In this document: positions 32,501-41,097 of the stretch, one piece after another
How positions within the stretch are numbered: the first letter of the stretch is position 1
How the letters are laid out: every line of letters starts with the position of its first letter
Notes under the pieces: generated by a model
Database searches by the model: none
What the model was told of the DNA's origin: nothing
Seen by the model: the letters and a program-made list of their open reading frames with translations, nothing else
NCBI GenBank assembly: GCA_031296405.1
Contig: JAVKKH010000003.1
Coordinates: forward strand, 89,836-153,835
Length of the DNA stretch: 64,000 nt
Reading direction: 5' to 3'
From: Candidatus Tepidifontimicrobium thermophilum
Lineage (GTDB): Bacteria > Sysuimicrobiota > Sysuimicrobiia > Sysuimicrobiales > Sysuimicrobiaceae
Made by a program: the position numbers and the translations under genes

Positions 32501-33023
32501 GTGGTTGGGTCCTACCGCTAAGGAGGTCTTTCTCCAGCAGGCTGCTGGCGGCGTGGAGTCGGGAGGCCAGGTCACCCTGGTGCTGGCTTTCGGGCAGGAG
32601 GACTTGCGCCGCGCCCGCGCCGAGTGGGAGAGCCGGTACCCCAGTCGCCAGGCCCTGGCCGCGGTCTACCGGCTGCTCCGGGACCTGGGCGGTGAGGTGC
32701 GGTGGCCGGACGACCACCTGGCCCGCCGGGTCCACGAAGCCACCGGGCTGGACCCCCGGCTGGCAGTGCCCGCTGCCTTCCACGTACTGGAGGCCGCGGA
32801 CCTGCTGCGGAGGGAGCGGGTGGCGGGAGGCTGGCGGGTGCAGCTGTGCGCGGCGGAGGGCCGGAAGGAGCTGGGCTCCGTCCTGCGTTTTGCCGAGGGG
32901 GAGCGCAGCCGGGCGGCCTTCGACGCCGGGAGCCGCTGGCTGGCGAGCTGCGCCGCGCTGGAGGTGCTAGAGCAGGTGGCCGCGGGCTCGGTTGCCGCGC
33001 GCACAGGCTCGGGTGCAGGATAA
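29535..33023 (+). CDS. recJ: RecJ single-strand exonuclease fused to HIRAN and helicase-like domains
   Basis: A 1162-residue protein, about twice the usual RecJ length. Residues 1-580 are RecJ: the DHH core with VYGDFDADGV (about 88-97), VTVDCG and VVLDHHEPP, and the DHHA1 motif FGGHASAAGM (about 415). Residues about 595-700 look like a HIRAN domain (KVVGVSFEGRQDV, EPANPFDPHAV, VVGYLNSALAG), which binds 3' ssDNA ends in HLTF. Residues about 715-1162 resemble a worn superfamily 2 helicase pair followed by a winged-helix part, but no proper Walker A or DEAD box is visible (AVACAPRRESSRLV stands where one would be). RecJ would degrade 5' ended ssDNA in recombination and mismatch repair. GTG start overlaps the LapA stop. 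Confidence 0.88.
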   Translation: MKGYGWPRTRPWSFCPLHPHRDGLVRELGLLPATAQVLAVRGLGDPETADRFLRAPLETLTPPSRLPGIPDAAALVWRAAREGRRVTVYGDFDADGVCSVALLVRGLRALGLDVDYYVPHRLREGYGLNAEAVRALGESGTQLLVTVDCGIGALAEVALAKHLGMQVVVLDHHEPPPVLPDADVVVDPKIPQKPYPFRGYCAAGLSWQLVAALRELAGAPATEDLLELAAVGTVADVVPLVEDNRVVVRWGLGRLPHTPLAGLRALLQNAGLAGPASADDVAWRLAPRLNAAGRVDTAQAALRLLLTDDPQEASELASELERHNAHRQRLQDAALGQALAAVEEDGLLDRPGIVVWGQDWHPGVVGLVAGRLREAFCRPAVALAVEGEVARGSARGVPGLDLVDVLGECGELLDRFGGHASAAGMSLPARHLLEFRRRFEEAVASRIPAELLVPEVVVEAQVGLEEVTDRLLEELALLEPFGAGNPRPVLAARGLQPLEVGLWGAGEHLWVRLWDGARIQEAVGFGLGEWGELLAFVQPDLDIAGCPERHPWEEGAFRWVLEDLRAPGLELGRVLADTPSLLRRLLDRGDDYLAGAYRGVEARPAFFTKVVGVSFEGRQDVVAQLTPGEEVLLRREPANPFDPHAVQVVRSDGSVVGYLNSALAGRLAPRLDRGARYRATVTAVTGGGDRNLGVNLRVEQDAPQPRGGWVRSALRSSGPDLDQVQKLLWGGDRLPEALRPALDQVLAGGRAAVACAPRRESSRLVLLALAAHGLRDRPAFHVSPLAELADGRWQAWRGTLERLGLRVGRLHGLVGRRELDEAEQALEAGGLDVVFTTSTYVSRRPELLAAGLLVVAEGWVEAELPSELGACPGPVLWVVWDPGANPRGWEVFGLPDARTAVRVVDARRRGQPQEAWVGQVPTVLFSPGPASALEVARSLSALGQVAYDHPGLPGPVRETLAQLFSQGKLAALVCGGPAPEGLRGARRLVWLGPTAKEVFLQQAAGGVESGGQVTLVLAFGQEDLRRARAEWESRYPSRQALAAVYRLLRDLGGEVRWPDDHLARRVHEATGLDPRLAVPAAFHVLEAADLLRRERVAGGWRVQLCAAEGRKELGSVLRFAEGERSRAAFDAGSRWLASCAALEVLEQVAAGSVAARTGSGAG

Positions 33024-33026
33024 GGT

Positions 33027-35237
33027 ATGACCACCCGGCTGGACGCGGGTGTGCCGCAGGAAGTGGGACTGCCCGGGGAGATGCAGCGGCTAGTGGAGCG
33101 GGTCCGGGAGGTCCAGCCGCAGGCGGACCTGGACCTGCTCAGGCGGGCGTACGCCTTCGCAGTCCGGGCCCACGAGGGGCAGTTCCGCAGGTCCGGGGAG
33201 CCCTACGTGATGCACTCCGTGGCGGTGGCCCACATCCTGGCGGACCTCCGCATGGACACCACCACCGTGGCCGCGGCCCTGCTGCACGACGTCCCGGAGG
33301 ACACCCCGCAGAGCCTGGAGGAGGTGCGGCGGGAGTTCGGCGACGAGATCGCCACCTTGGTGGACGGCGTCACCAAGCTGGGCAAGATCCAGTGGCGGAG
33401 CCAGGAGGAGAAGCAGGCGGAGAACCTCCGGAAGATGTTCCTGGCCATGGCCAGCGACGTCCGGATCATCCTGATCAAGCTGGCCGACCGGCTCCACAAC
33501 CTGCGGACCATCGACGTCATGCCCCCCGAGCACCAGCGCCGCAAGGCCCGGGAGACCCTGGAGATCTACGCCCCCCTGGCCAAGCGCCTGGGGATCGGGC
33601 AGCTGCAGAACGAGCTGGAGGACCGGGCCTTCGCCATCCTGGAGCCCGAGGCGTACCGGGAGATCATGGAGTCCCTGCGGGAAGCGCAGGCCCAGCAGGA
33701 GGAAGTCCTCCGGACCATCCAGGAGGAGCTGTACCGGGAGCTGAACCGGGCCGGCATCCGGGTGGAGCGGCAGCACATTACCGCCCGGCCCAAGCACGCC
33801 TACAGCATCTACCGGAAGATGCAGCGGCCCGCTTACCAGGGCCAGGGCATCGCCCGGATCTACGACCGGCTCGGGGTCCGGGTCATCGTGGACGACGTGA
33901 AGGACTGCTACGCGGCCCTGGGGGTGGTGCACTCCCTCTGGCGGCCCATCCCCGGGGAGTTCGACGACTACATCGCCAACCCCAAGCCCAGCGGGTACCA
34001 GTCCCTGCACACCACCGTCATCTACCGGGGGGTTCCCCTGGAGATCCAGATCCGCACGCACCGCATGCACCAGGAGGCGGAGTACGGGATCGCGGCGCAC
34101 TGGCGGTACAAGGAAGGCAAGGCGGGGGCGCGGGACCGGGCCTTCGAGGAGAAGCTGTCCTGGCTGCGGCAGCTCCTGGAGTGGCACCAGGAGATGCAGG
34201 ACGCCCAGGAGTTCATGCGGTCGGTGAAGCTGGACCTGTTCCGCAACGAGGTGTTCGTGTTCACGCCGAAGGGCGACGTGGTGGACCTGCCCAGCGGCGC
34301 CACCCCCGTGGACTTCGCCTACCGCATCCACACGGACGTGGGCCACCGGTGCGTGGGGGCCAGGGTGAACGGGCGCCTGGTGCCGCTCAGCTACCGGCTC
34401 CACAGCGGGGACATCGTGGAGATCCTGACCTCGAAGACCTCCACGGGGCCGAGCCGCGACTGGCTGGAGTTCGTGGTCACCAGCAACGCCCGCACGAAGA
34501 TCCGCCAGTGGTTCCGCAAGCAGCAGCGCGAGGAGAACGTGGCCCGCGGGAAGGAGATGCTGGAGCGGGAGCTGCGGCGCCTGGGGCTGCTGTCCACCCT
34601 GCTGCGGGCGGACCGGGTCAAGGAGGCGTGCGAGAAGCTGCAGGTGGCCACGGAGGAGGACCTGTACGCGGCCCTCGGCAACGGGGACCTGACGCTCCTG
34701 CAGGTGGTCCACGCCCTGGGCGGACCCCCCGCGCCCGCCTCCGAGCCGGCAGCGCCGCAGGCGCAGCCCGCCACCTCGCCCGCCCGGGGGCTGCGGGTGC
34801 GGGGCGTGGACAACGTGCTCATGACGTTGGCCCGCTGCTGCATGCCGCTGCCCGGGGACGACGTGGTCGGGTACATCACCCGCGGCCGCGGGGTGACCAT
34901 CCACCGCCGCGACTGCCGGAACCTGGACTACCTGCGGCAGCACGGGGAGCGACTGCTGGAGGTCGAGTGGGAGCCGTCGCCCGACGGCAGCTACCCGGTG
35001 GAGATCCAGGTGGAAGCCCTGGACCGGGTGGGGTTGCTGAAGGACGTGCTCAGCGCGGTGGCGGACACCCGCACCAACGTCCTGTCGGTGAACGCCCACG
35101 TGCGCCGGGACAAGGTCGGCGTGATCCACCTGACCGTGGACATCCGGAACGTGGGCCAGCTCACCGCGGTGCTGCAGCGGATCGGCAAGCTGCCCGACGT
35201 GTACCGCGTGGAACGGCTGACCGCAGGGGGCCGGTAG
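33027..35237 (+). CDS. Bifunctional (p)ppGpp synthetase/hydrolase RelA/SpoT
   Basis: A 736-residue long RSH protein. Both catalytic halves look intact: the HD hydrolase (LLHDVPEDT, HD and ED residues) and the synthetase (RIYDRLGVRV, NPKPSGYQSLHT, EIQIRTHRMH). The regulatory half has TGS, helical, zinc-finger (ARCCMPLPGD, HRRDC) and ACT domains. It should make and break the stringent-response alarmone under ribosome control. It begins 3 bp after recJ. Confidence 0.95.
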   Translation: MTTRLDAGVPQEVGLPGEMQRLVERVREVQPQADLDLLRRAYAFAVRAHEGQFRRSGEPYVMHSVAVAHILADLRMDTTTVAAALLHDVPEDTPQSLEEVRREFGDEIATLVDGVTKLGKIQWRSQEEKQAENLRKMFLAMASDVRIILIKLADRLHNLRTIDVMPPEHQRRKARETLEIYAPLAKRLGIGQLQNELEDRAFAILEPEAYREIMESLREAQAQQEEVLRTIQEELYRELNRAGIRVERQHITARPKHAYSIYRKMQRPAYQGQGIARIYDRLGVRVIVDDVKDCYAALGVVHSLWRPIPGEFDDYIANPKPSGYQSLHTTVIYRGVPLEIQIRTHRMHQEAEYGIAAHWRYKEGKAGARDRAFEEKLSWLRQLLEWHQEMQDAQEFMRSVKLDLFRNEVFVFTPKGDVVDLPSGATPVDFAYRIHTDVGHRCVGARVNGRLVPLSYRLHSGDIVEILTSKTSTGPSRDWLEFVVTSNARTKIRQWFRKQQREENVARGKEMLERELRRLGLLSTLLRADRVKEACEKLQVATEEDLYAALGNGDLTLLQVVHALGGPPAPASEPAAPQAQPATSPARGLRVRGVDNVLMTLARCCMPLPGDDVVGYITRGRGVTIHRRDCRNLDYLRQHGERLLEVEWEPSPDGSYPVEIQVEALDRVGLLKDVLSAVADTRTNVLSVNAHVRRDKVGVIHLTVDIRNVGQLTAVLQRIGKLPDVYRVERLTAGGR

Positions 35238-35280
35238 ACCGCGGCTCGGACTGCGCGCCGGCAAACCGTAGGAGGGAGAG

Positions 35281-36048
35281 ATGGGACTGCTCCAGGATCG
35301 CTGTGCCCTCGTCATGGGAGTGGCCAACCGGTGGAGCATCGCGTGGGGCATCGCCCGCGCCTTCGACCGGGAAGGGGCCCGCTGCGTGCTCACCTACCTG
35401 GGAGAGCGGGAGGAGGAAAACGTCCGGAAGCTGGCCGGGGAGCTGCGCGACCCGGTGCTGCTGCGGTGCGACGTCACCCGGGACGAGGACCTGGAGGCGC
35501 TGCGGGACCAGCTGGCCCAGCAGGTGGGACGCGTGGACGTCCTGGTGCACAGCATCGCCTACGCCCGCACCGAGGACCTGCGGGGTCGGTTCCTGGACAC
35601 CAGCCGGGAGGGCTACCTGGTGGCGCAGAACGTGAGCGCGTACTCCCTGGTGGCGTGCGCGCGGGCGGTGACGCCCCTCATGACCGAGGGAGGCTCCATC
35701 CTCACCCTCACGTACCTGGCCAGCGAGCGGGTGTTCCCCAACTACAACGTGATGGCGGTGTGCAAGGCGGCTCTGGAGGCCTGCGTTCGGTACCTGGCCT
35801 ACGAGCTGGGGGAGCGGGGGATCCGGGTGAACGCCATCTCCGCGGGACCCATCCGCACCGCCTCCGCACGGGCGGTGGCGGGGATTTCGGACTTCATCGA
35901 GACGTACAAGCAGCGGGCTCCCCTGCGCCGCACCGTGGACCAGGAGGAGGTGGGCGACGCGGCGGTGTTCCTGGCGAGCCCCCTCAGCCGCGGGGTCACG
36001 GGTCAGGTGCTGTTCGTGGACGCCGGCTACCACATCATGGGCGTGTAG
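35281..36048 (+). CDS. fabI: Enoyl-[acyl-carrier-protein] reductase FabI
   Basis: A 255-residue short-chain dehydrogenase that completes each fatty-acid elongation cycle. The FabI-specific pattern is present: [13 protein letters not shown] in the cofactor site and catalytic Tyr145, Tyr155 and Lys162 ([19 protein letters not shown]). GGAGGGAG precedes the ATG. It is the target of triclosan in other bacteria. It follows relA by 43 bp. Confidence 0.95.
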   Translation: MGLLQDRCALVMGVANRWSIAWGIARAFDREGARCVLTYLGEREEENVRKLAGELRDPVLLRCDVTRDEDLEALRDQLAQQVGRVDVLVHSIAYARTEDLRGRFLDTSREGYLVAQNVSAYSLVACARAVTPLMTEGGSILTLTYLASERVFPNYNVMAVCKAALEACVRYLAYELGERGIRVNAISAGPIRTASARAVAGISDFIETYKQRAPLRRTVDQEEVGDAAVFLASPLSRGVTGQVLFVDAGYHIMGV

Positions 36049-36147
36049 AAGGGCCCGCGGGCGGCCGCGGCCTCGGTGTTGCACGAGACCGACAGAAAGC
36101 CGCACAATGGTGCGCTGGAAACCCTTTCCGCCTGGTGGAGGTACACG

Positions 36148-37326
36148 GTGACCGCGAACCGCACGGCGCAGCGCGTCTCGGTGTTCCAGGAGTCCGTGAT
36201 CCGGGAGATGACCCGTCTGGCGCAGCAGCACGGCGGCATCAACCTGGCCCAGGGCTTCCCCGACTTCGACCCGCCGCAGGAGCTGGTGGCCGCGGCGCAG
36301 CGGGCGCTGGCGGACGGCTACAACCAGTACGCCATCACGTGGGGCGCCCCGGACCTCCGGCAGGCCCTGGCGGAGAAGCTGGAGCGGTACAACGGGGTGC
36401 GCTACGACCCCGACCGCCACCTCACCGTCACCTGCGGGGCCACGGAGGCCATGATGGCCACCATGCTGGCCCTGGTGAACCCTGGGGACGAGGTGGTGGT
36501 GTTCGAGCCCTTCTACGAGAACTACGGGCCCGACGCGGCCCTGTCCGGCGCCCGCCTGCGGTACGTCACCCTGGACCTTTCCCGGCCGGACTTCCCGTAC
36601 GACCCAGGGGAACTGGAGCGCACCTTCAACCGCAACACCAAGGCCATCGTGGTGAACACCCCCCACAACCCCACGGGCAAGGTGTTCAGCCGTGCGGAGC
36701 TGGAGCACATCGCGGACCTGTGCCGCCACTACGACGTCCTCGCGGTGACCGACGAGGTGTACGAGCACATCCTGTACGACGGCGCCCAGCACGTGAGCCT
36801 GGCCTCCCTGCCGGGGATGGCGGACCGCACGGTCACCATCAGTTCCATGAGCAAGACCTACAGCGTCACCGGCTGGCGGGTGGGCTGGGCCGCGGTGGCG
36901 GACGACGCGGTGGCGGGCGCCATCCGCAAGGCCCACGACTTCCTCACGGTGGGCGCCGCGGCGCCCCTGCAGCAGGCCGGGGTGGTGGCCCTGCGGTTCC
37001 CGGACCGCTACTACCGCGAGATGGCCCACCGCTACCAGCGGAAGCGGGACCTCCTGTTGGGCACCCTGCGGGAGGTGGGCTTCCGTCCCACGATCCCCAA
37101 GGGCGCCTACTACATCATGGCGGACTTCACCGCCCTGTCGGGGGAGGACGACGTGAGCTTCGCCCTGCGGCTCGTGCGGGAGGTGGGGGTCGCCACCGTC
37201 CCGGGCTCCTCCTTCTTCCACGACCCGTCCCTGGGCCGCCGCTACGTCCGGTTCGCGTACCCCAAGCGGGAGGAGACCCTGGAGGAAGCCGCGCGCCGGC
37301 TCGCGCGCCTGGTGGAGAAGGTGTGA
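36148..37326 (+). CDS. Class I/II pyridoxal-phosphate aminotransferase
   Basis: A 392-residue fold-type I aminotransferase. The PLP Lys is Lys236 ([13 protein letters not shown]), with [10 protein letters not shown] and DEVYEHI around the cofactor. [12 protein letters not shown] at the start resembles the kynurenine/glutamine transaminase K and YbdL methionine aminotransferase branch. I took GTG 36148, preceded by GGTGGAGG; an ORF start at 36076 has no ribosome-binding site and overlaps the fabI downstream region. The substrate is not determined. It overlaps dtd by 4 bp. Confidence 0.9.
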   Translation: MTANRTAQRVSVFQESVIREMTRLAQQHGGINLAQGFPDFDPPQELVAAAQRALADGYNQYAITWGAPDLRQALAEKLERYNGVRYDPDRHLTVTCGATEAMMATMLALVNPGDEVVVFEPFYENYGPDAALSGARLRYVTLDLSRPDFPYDPGELERTFNRNTKAIVVNTPHNPTGKVFSRAELEHIADLCRHYDVLAVTDEVYEHILYDGAQHVSLASLPGMADRTVTISSMSKTYSVTGWRVGWAAVADDAVAGAIRKAHDFLTVGAAAPLQQAGVVALRFPDRYYREMAHRYQRKRDLLLGTLREVGFRPTIPKGAYYIMADFTALSGEDDVSFALRLVREVGVATVPGSSFFHDPSLGRRYVRFAYPKREETLEEAARRLARLVEKV

Positions 37327-37775
37327 GGGCCCTCGTCCAGAGGGTGCGGTTCGGAGCGGTCCGGGTGGAGGGCCAGACCGTGGCGGAGGTGGGCCCCGGC
37401 CTCGTGGTCCTGGTGGGCGTGCGCGGCGGAGATACCGAGGAAGACGCACGTTTCCTGGCCCGCAAGGTGGCCCACCTGCGGATCTTCCCCGACGAGCAAG
37501 GGAAGCTGAACCGCTCCGTGCTGGAGACCGGGGGTGAGGTGCTGAGCGTTTCCCAGTTCACCCTGTACGGGGACTGCCGCAAGGGCAACCGGCCCAGCTT
37601 CGTGGACGCCGCCGGACCCGAGCGCGCCCTCCCCCTGTACGAGGCGTTCAACCATGCCCTCGCCTCCCACGGGGTCCCGGTGCGCACAGGAGTGTTCGGC
37701 GCGGTGATGGTGGTGGAGATCCACAACGACGGCCCCGTGACCATCTGGCTGGACACCGCGGAGCTGCGGGCGTGA
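37323..37775 (+). CDS. dtd: D-aminoacyl-tRNA deacylase
   Basis: DTD frees tRNAs mischarged with D-amino acids or glycine. The 150-residue length is exact for the family. The two defining motifs are SQFTLYGD (about residue 76) and the Gly-cisPro motif in [11 protein letters not shown] 37323 overlaps the aminotransferase stop; its own stop overlaps the next small frame. Confidence 0.95.
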   Translation: MRALVQRVRFGAVRVEGQTVAEVGPGLVVLVGVRGGDTEEDARFLARKVAHLRIFPDEQGKLNRSVLETGGEVLSVSQFTLYGDCRKGNRPSFVDAAGPERALPLYEAFNHALASHGVPVRTGVFGAVMVVEIHNDGPVTIWLDTAELRA

Positions 37776-37951
37776 GGGAGGCGGACCTGCGGGCGTGGAT
37801 GCAGGCGGCCCTGGAAGCCCGCGGGGTGTCGGTGGACCCGGAGTCCCTGCCCGTCCAGCAGCTGCAGGCGGTGCTGCGGAGGCTGGAGGCCCTGGACGGC
37901 GTGGACCTGTCCGGTGAGGAACCCGGGCCGTTGCGGTGGGACGGGCTGTGA
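37772..37951 (+). CDS. Small GatC/AtzG-like protein
   Basis: A 59-residue frame from GTG 37772, overlapping the dtd stop (GTGA) and overlapping the amidase start at its own end (GTGA). It is mostly one or two helices ([36 protein letters not shown]) and ends [12 protein letters not shown]. The size, helical character, the [14 protein letters not shown] stretch and position before an amidase resemble the AtzG/GatC-like partner chains of amidase-signature enzymes. No direct homology can be claimed from so short a sequence. The tight double overlap argues for a real gene. Confidence 0.6.
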   Translation: MREADLRAWMQAALEARGVSVDPESLPVQQLQAVLRRLEALDGVDLSGEEPGPLRWDGL

Positions 37952-39300
37952 GCGTGGCGGACCTGACCCTGAGCCAGGTAGCGGACGCGATCCGCAAGGG
38001 GGAGCTCTCGCCCGTGGAGGTGGTGGAAGCTGTCCTGGAGCGCGCCCTACGGGTGCAACCACGGCTGAAGCCTTTCCTGTGGCTGGACCCGGACCGTGCC
38101 CTGGACCAGGCCCGGCGCCGGGCCCGCGAGGCTCCGCAGGGTCCGCTGCACGGCGTGCCCGTGACCTTGAAGGACCTCATCGCGGAACGGGGGGCACCGT
38201 TTACCTGTGGGTCGAAGCTGCGGGAAGGGGTGGTGGCGGACGAGGACGCGGAGGTCACCCGCCGGCTGCGGGCTTCCGGGGCGGTGACGGTAGGCCGCGC
38301 GCACCTGCACGAGTTCGCCTTCGGCGTGTCCAACGAGAACCCACACTTCGGCCCCGCACGAAACCCGTGGGACCCGGAGCGCTCACCGGGAGGGTCGAGC
38401 GGGGGCAGCGCGGTGGCGGTGGCCACGGGGTGCACCTACGGCTCGGTGGGTACGGACACCGGGGGCTCGGTGAGGATCCCTGCGGCCCTGTGCGGCGTGG
38501 TGGGGATCAAGCCCACGTACGAGCTGGTCCCCCGACAGGGCGTGTTTCCCCTGGCACCGTCCCTGGACCACGTGGGGCCCCTGGCCCGCACTGTGGAGGA
38601 CGTGGCGCTGCTGCTGGAAGTGCTGGCGGCAGCCCCGGGCCGTTACACCGGCGCCTCGGGACAGGGGGTGCGGGGGCTCCGGGTGGGCGTCCCGCGCGGG
38701 CGGTACTGGGAGGCGCTGCACCCGGGAGTAGCGGCTCGCTTCGAGGAAGCCCTGCGCTGCCTGGAAGCCGAGGGAGCGCGCCGGGTAGCCGTGGACTTCC
38801 CGTGGGAGGCAACTTCGGCGGCCGCCACCGCTCTGTTGCTGGTGGAAGCCGCGTCGGTGCACGTGGAGTCCGTGAGGGCCCGACCCGACGGGTACGGCCC
38901 GGACGTACGGGACCGCCTGCTGGTGGGGCTCTGCCTTCCCGCGGAGCGCTACGTACAGGCCCTCAGGGCGCGCAGGGCACTGGCGGTAGCCAGCCGCAAG
39001 CTTTTTTGGGGCTCGGTGGACCTGGTGGTCACACCGACCGTGCCGATCCCGGCCCCACGCCTGGGGGAGCTGGTCACGGAGGTGGCGGGTGCGGCGCACG
39101 ACACCCGGGCCTTGCTCACGCGGTTCACCAACCCCTTCAACGCCCTGGGCCTGCCTGCCCTCAGCGTCCCGTGCGGGTTCGTGGACTCGCTGCCGGTGGG
39201 GCTGCAGCTGGTGGGCCCGCCCTGGGAGGAAGCCCGGGTCCTGGCCGCGGGGGCGGCCTACGAGCGCGCCCGCGGTCCGCTGCCGCGGCCGGAGGCGTAG
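37948..39300 (+). CDS. Amidase-signature hydrolase
   Basis: A 450-residue member of the amidase-signature family (as GatA, AtzE, AtzF). The Ser-cisSer-Lys triad is present: Lys75 (TLKDLIA), the cis-Ser in SPGGSSGGSA, and the nucleophile Ser in TDTGGSVRIPA. Start GTG 37948 overlaps the upstream small frame. The small partner suggests an AtzE-like two-chain enzyme over a lone amidase. The substrate is unknown. The downstream gene encodes a lipoprotein dehydrogenase and begins 2 bp after the stop. Confidence 0.88.
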   Translation: MSVADLTLSQVADAIRKGELSPVEVVEAVLERALRVQPRLKPFLWLDPDRALDQARRRAREAPQGPLHGVPVTLKDLIAERGAPFTCGSKLREGVVADEDAEVTRRLRASGAVTVGRAHLHEFAFGVSNENPHFGPARNPWDPERSPGGSSGGSAVAVATGCTYGSVGTDTGGSVRIPAALCGVVGIKPTYELVPRQGVFPLAPSLDHVGPLARTVEDVALLLEVLAAAPGRYTGASGQGVRGLRVGVPRGRYWEALHPGVAARFEEALRCLEAEGARRVAVDFPWEATSAAATALLLVEAASVHVESVRARPDGYGPDVRDRLLVGLCLPAERYVQALRARRALAVASRKLFWGSVDLVVTPTVPIPAPRLGELVTEVAGAAHDTRALLTRFTNPFNALGLPALSVPCGFVDSLPVGLQLVGPPWEEARVLAAGAAYERARGPLPRPEA

Positions 39301-39302
39301 CG

Positions 39303-40373
39303 GTGCGTGCCTGGCTGCTGGCCTTTGGACTGTTGGCCGCCTGCAACGGCCCCGTGCGCGTGGGGGCTTTGCCGGCTCTCCGGCTGGAACGGCTGGCCGA
39401 GGGCTTCCAGCTCCCCGTGCACGCGGCGTTTGCCGGGGCCGGGGGTGTGCCCCTGTTCGTGGTGGAACAGGCGGGCCGCGTGCGGATCTGGGACGGCCGA
39501 ACGGTCCGCACCTTCCTGGACCTGTCCGCGAGGGTGGAGAGCGGGGGCGAGAAGGGACTCCTGAGCCTGGCTTTCCACCCTCAGTACGCCTCCAACCGGC
39601 GGTTCTTCGTGAACTACACGCGGCGCGAGGGGGGACAGCTGCGGAGCTTCGTGTCGGAGTTCCGCGCCTCCGCGGACTTGGACGCCGCCGACGCAGGAAG
39701 CGAGCGGGTGCTGCTGGTGGTGGACCAGCCCTTCGACAACCACAACGGCGGCCTGGTGCTGTTCGGCCCGGACGGGTCCCTGTACGTGGGCATGGGCGAC
39801 GGCGGCAGCGCGGACGACCCCCTGGACAACGCCCAGAACCCCACCAGCCGCCTGGGCAAGATGCTCCGGGTTCACCCGGACACCGCGGCGGTGGAGGTGT
39901 GGGCCTCCGGGTTCCGAAACCCCTGGCGGTTCTCCTTCGACCGTGCCACCGGCCGGATGTTCCTCGGGGACGTGGGCCAGGACCGGCGCGAGGAGATCGA
40001 CGTGGTGGAGCAGGGCAGGAACTACGGCTGGGCGGTCATGGAGGGCAGCCTGTGCAACAAGCCGGAGGTGGGCTGCAACCCCGCCGGCCTGACGCTTCCC
40101 ATCGCGGAGTACGCCACCCACGTGGACGGCACGTGTTCGGTCACCGGGGGGTACGTGTACCGCGGGAACCGGATCCCGTGGCTGGTGGGACGGTACGTGT
40201 TCGGGGACTACTGCGGAGGGCAGGTGTGGGCGCTGGCGGACTCGGGCGGACGGTGGTCTACAGAACTCCTCCTCCGGACCGACCTGCGCGTCGCCTCCTT
40301 CGCGGAACAGCCCGACGGCGAGCTCCTGCTGGTGGACCACGGAGGCGGTGTTTACCGCCTGGTGAACCGGTAG
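39303..40373 (+). CDS. PQQ-dependent aldose/sorbosone dehydrogenase-like lipoprotein
   Basis: A 356-residue protein with a lipoprotein signal: LLAFGLLAACNG gives the lipobox LLAAC. The mature part is a six-bladed soluble-glucose-dehydrogenase beta-propeller (EQAGRVRIWDG, EKGLLSLAFHPQY, NHNGG, RNPWRFSFD, DVGQDRREEID), as in aldose sugar dehydrogenase YliI. It would oxidise sugars outside the membrane if PQQ is available; no pqq synthesis genes are in the window. Confidence 0.88.
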   Translation: MRAWLLAFGLLAACNGPVRVGALPALRLERLAEGFQLPVHAAFAGAGGVPLFVVEQAGRVRIWDGRTVRTFLDLSARVESGGEKGLLSLAFHPQYASNRRFFVNYTRREGGQLRSFVSEFRASADLDAADAGSERVLLVVDQPFDNHNGGLVLFGPDGSLYVGMGDGGSADDPLDNAQNPTSRLGKMLRVHPDTAAVEVWASGFRNPWRFSFDRATGRMFLGDVGQDRREEIDVVEQGRNYGWAVMEGSLCNKPEVGCNPAGLTLPIAEYATHVDGTCSVTGGYVYRGNRIPWLVGRYVFGDYCGGQVWALADSGGRWSTELLLRTDLRVASFAEQPDGELLLVDHGGGVYRLVNR

Positions 40374-40382
40374 GCGTGGGCG

Positions 40383-41084
40383 CTAGCCGAGGAACGCGGA
40401 GAGCAGCCGCTGTTCCAGCTCCTTGGTCACCTCCGACAGGTCCTTGATGGTGTCCACCCCGCGCCAGTACGCCCGCGACCGGTACGCGCCCAGGCGGCCC
40501 TGGCGGGCCAGGGCGGGGAACGTGGTGGTCTCGTGGTCGCCCACGTCCGGCAACAGGTCGCGCACCGCCAGGTCCAGCACGTACACCCCCGCGTTGATCC
40601 AGTACGGCAGCTCCGGCTTCTCGTGGAACCCCGTGATGCGGTCGTCCTCGTCTACGTCCACGATCCCGTAGGGGCTCACGAACGGGCTCAGGACCAGGGT
40701 GGCCAGGTCCCCGCGACGCCGGTGCTGGTCCACCACCTCCCGCAGGGGGACGTTGGTGATGACGTCCCCGTTGGTGGCCACGCACACCTCACCGTCCACC
40801 AGGGCCATGGCCTGCTTGAGCGCGCCCCCGCGGCCCAGGGGCTCCCGCTCCACGGAATACCGGATCCGCACGCCCCACTTCCGTCCGTCGTCGAAGTAGT
40901 CCTGGATCACCTCGTGGCGGTACCCGCAGGCCACCACCACGTCGGTGATGCCCTGGTTGCGGAGCCACTCGATCTGATAGCCCAGGATAGGGATCCCCAA
41001 GATCTCCACCATGGGCTTGGGCCGGTCCTGCGTGTACGGCCGCAGGCGCTCGCCCTTGCCTCCCGCGAGGATGATGGCGTGCAA
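40383..41084 (-). CDS. Sugar-phosphate nucleotidyltransferase
   Basis: A 233-residue nucleotidyltransferase that joins a sugar 1-phosphate to an NTP. The signature is IILAGGKGERLRPYTQDRPKPM at the N-terminus, with NGDVIT and FHEKPE motifs. It lacks the C-terminal hexapeptide-repeat acyltransferase domain of GlmU. The start is TTG 41084, preceded by GAGGAGGTGA. It could be a mannose-1-phosphate guanylyl- or glucose-1-phosphate type enzyme; no sugar-pathway genes lie beside it. It converges on the dehydrogenase gene. Confidence 0.85.
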   Translation of the reverse strand: MHAIILAGGKGERLRPYTQDRPKPMVEILGIPILGYQIEWLRNQGITDVVVACGYRHEVIQDYFDDGRKWGVRIRYSVEREPLGRGGALKQAMALVDGEVCVATNGDVITNVPLREVVDQHRRRGDLATLVLSPFVSPYGIVDVDEDDRITGFHEKPELPYWINAGVYVLDLAVRDLLPDVGDHETTTFPALARQGRLGAYRSRAYWRGVDTIKDLSEVTKELEQRLLSAFLG

Positions 41085-41097
41085 CGTCCTCACCTCC

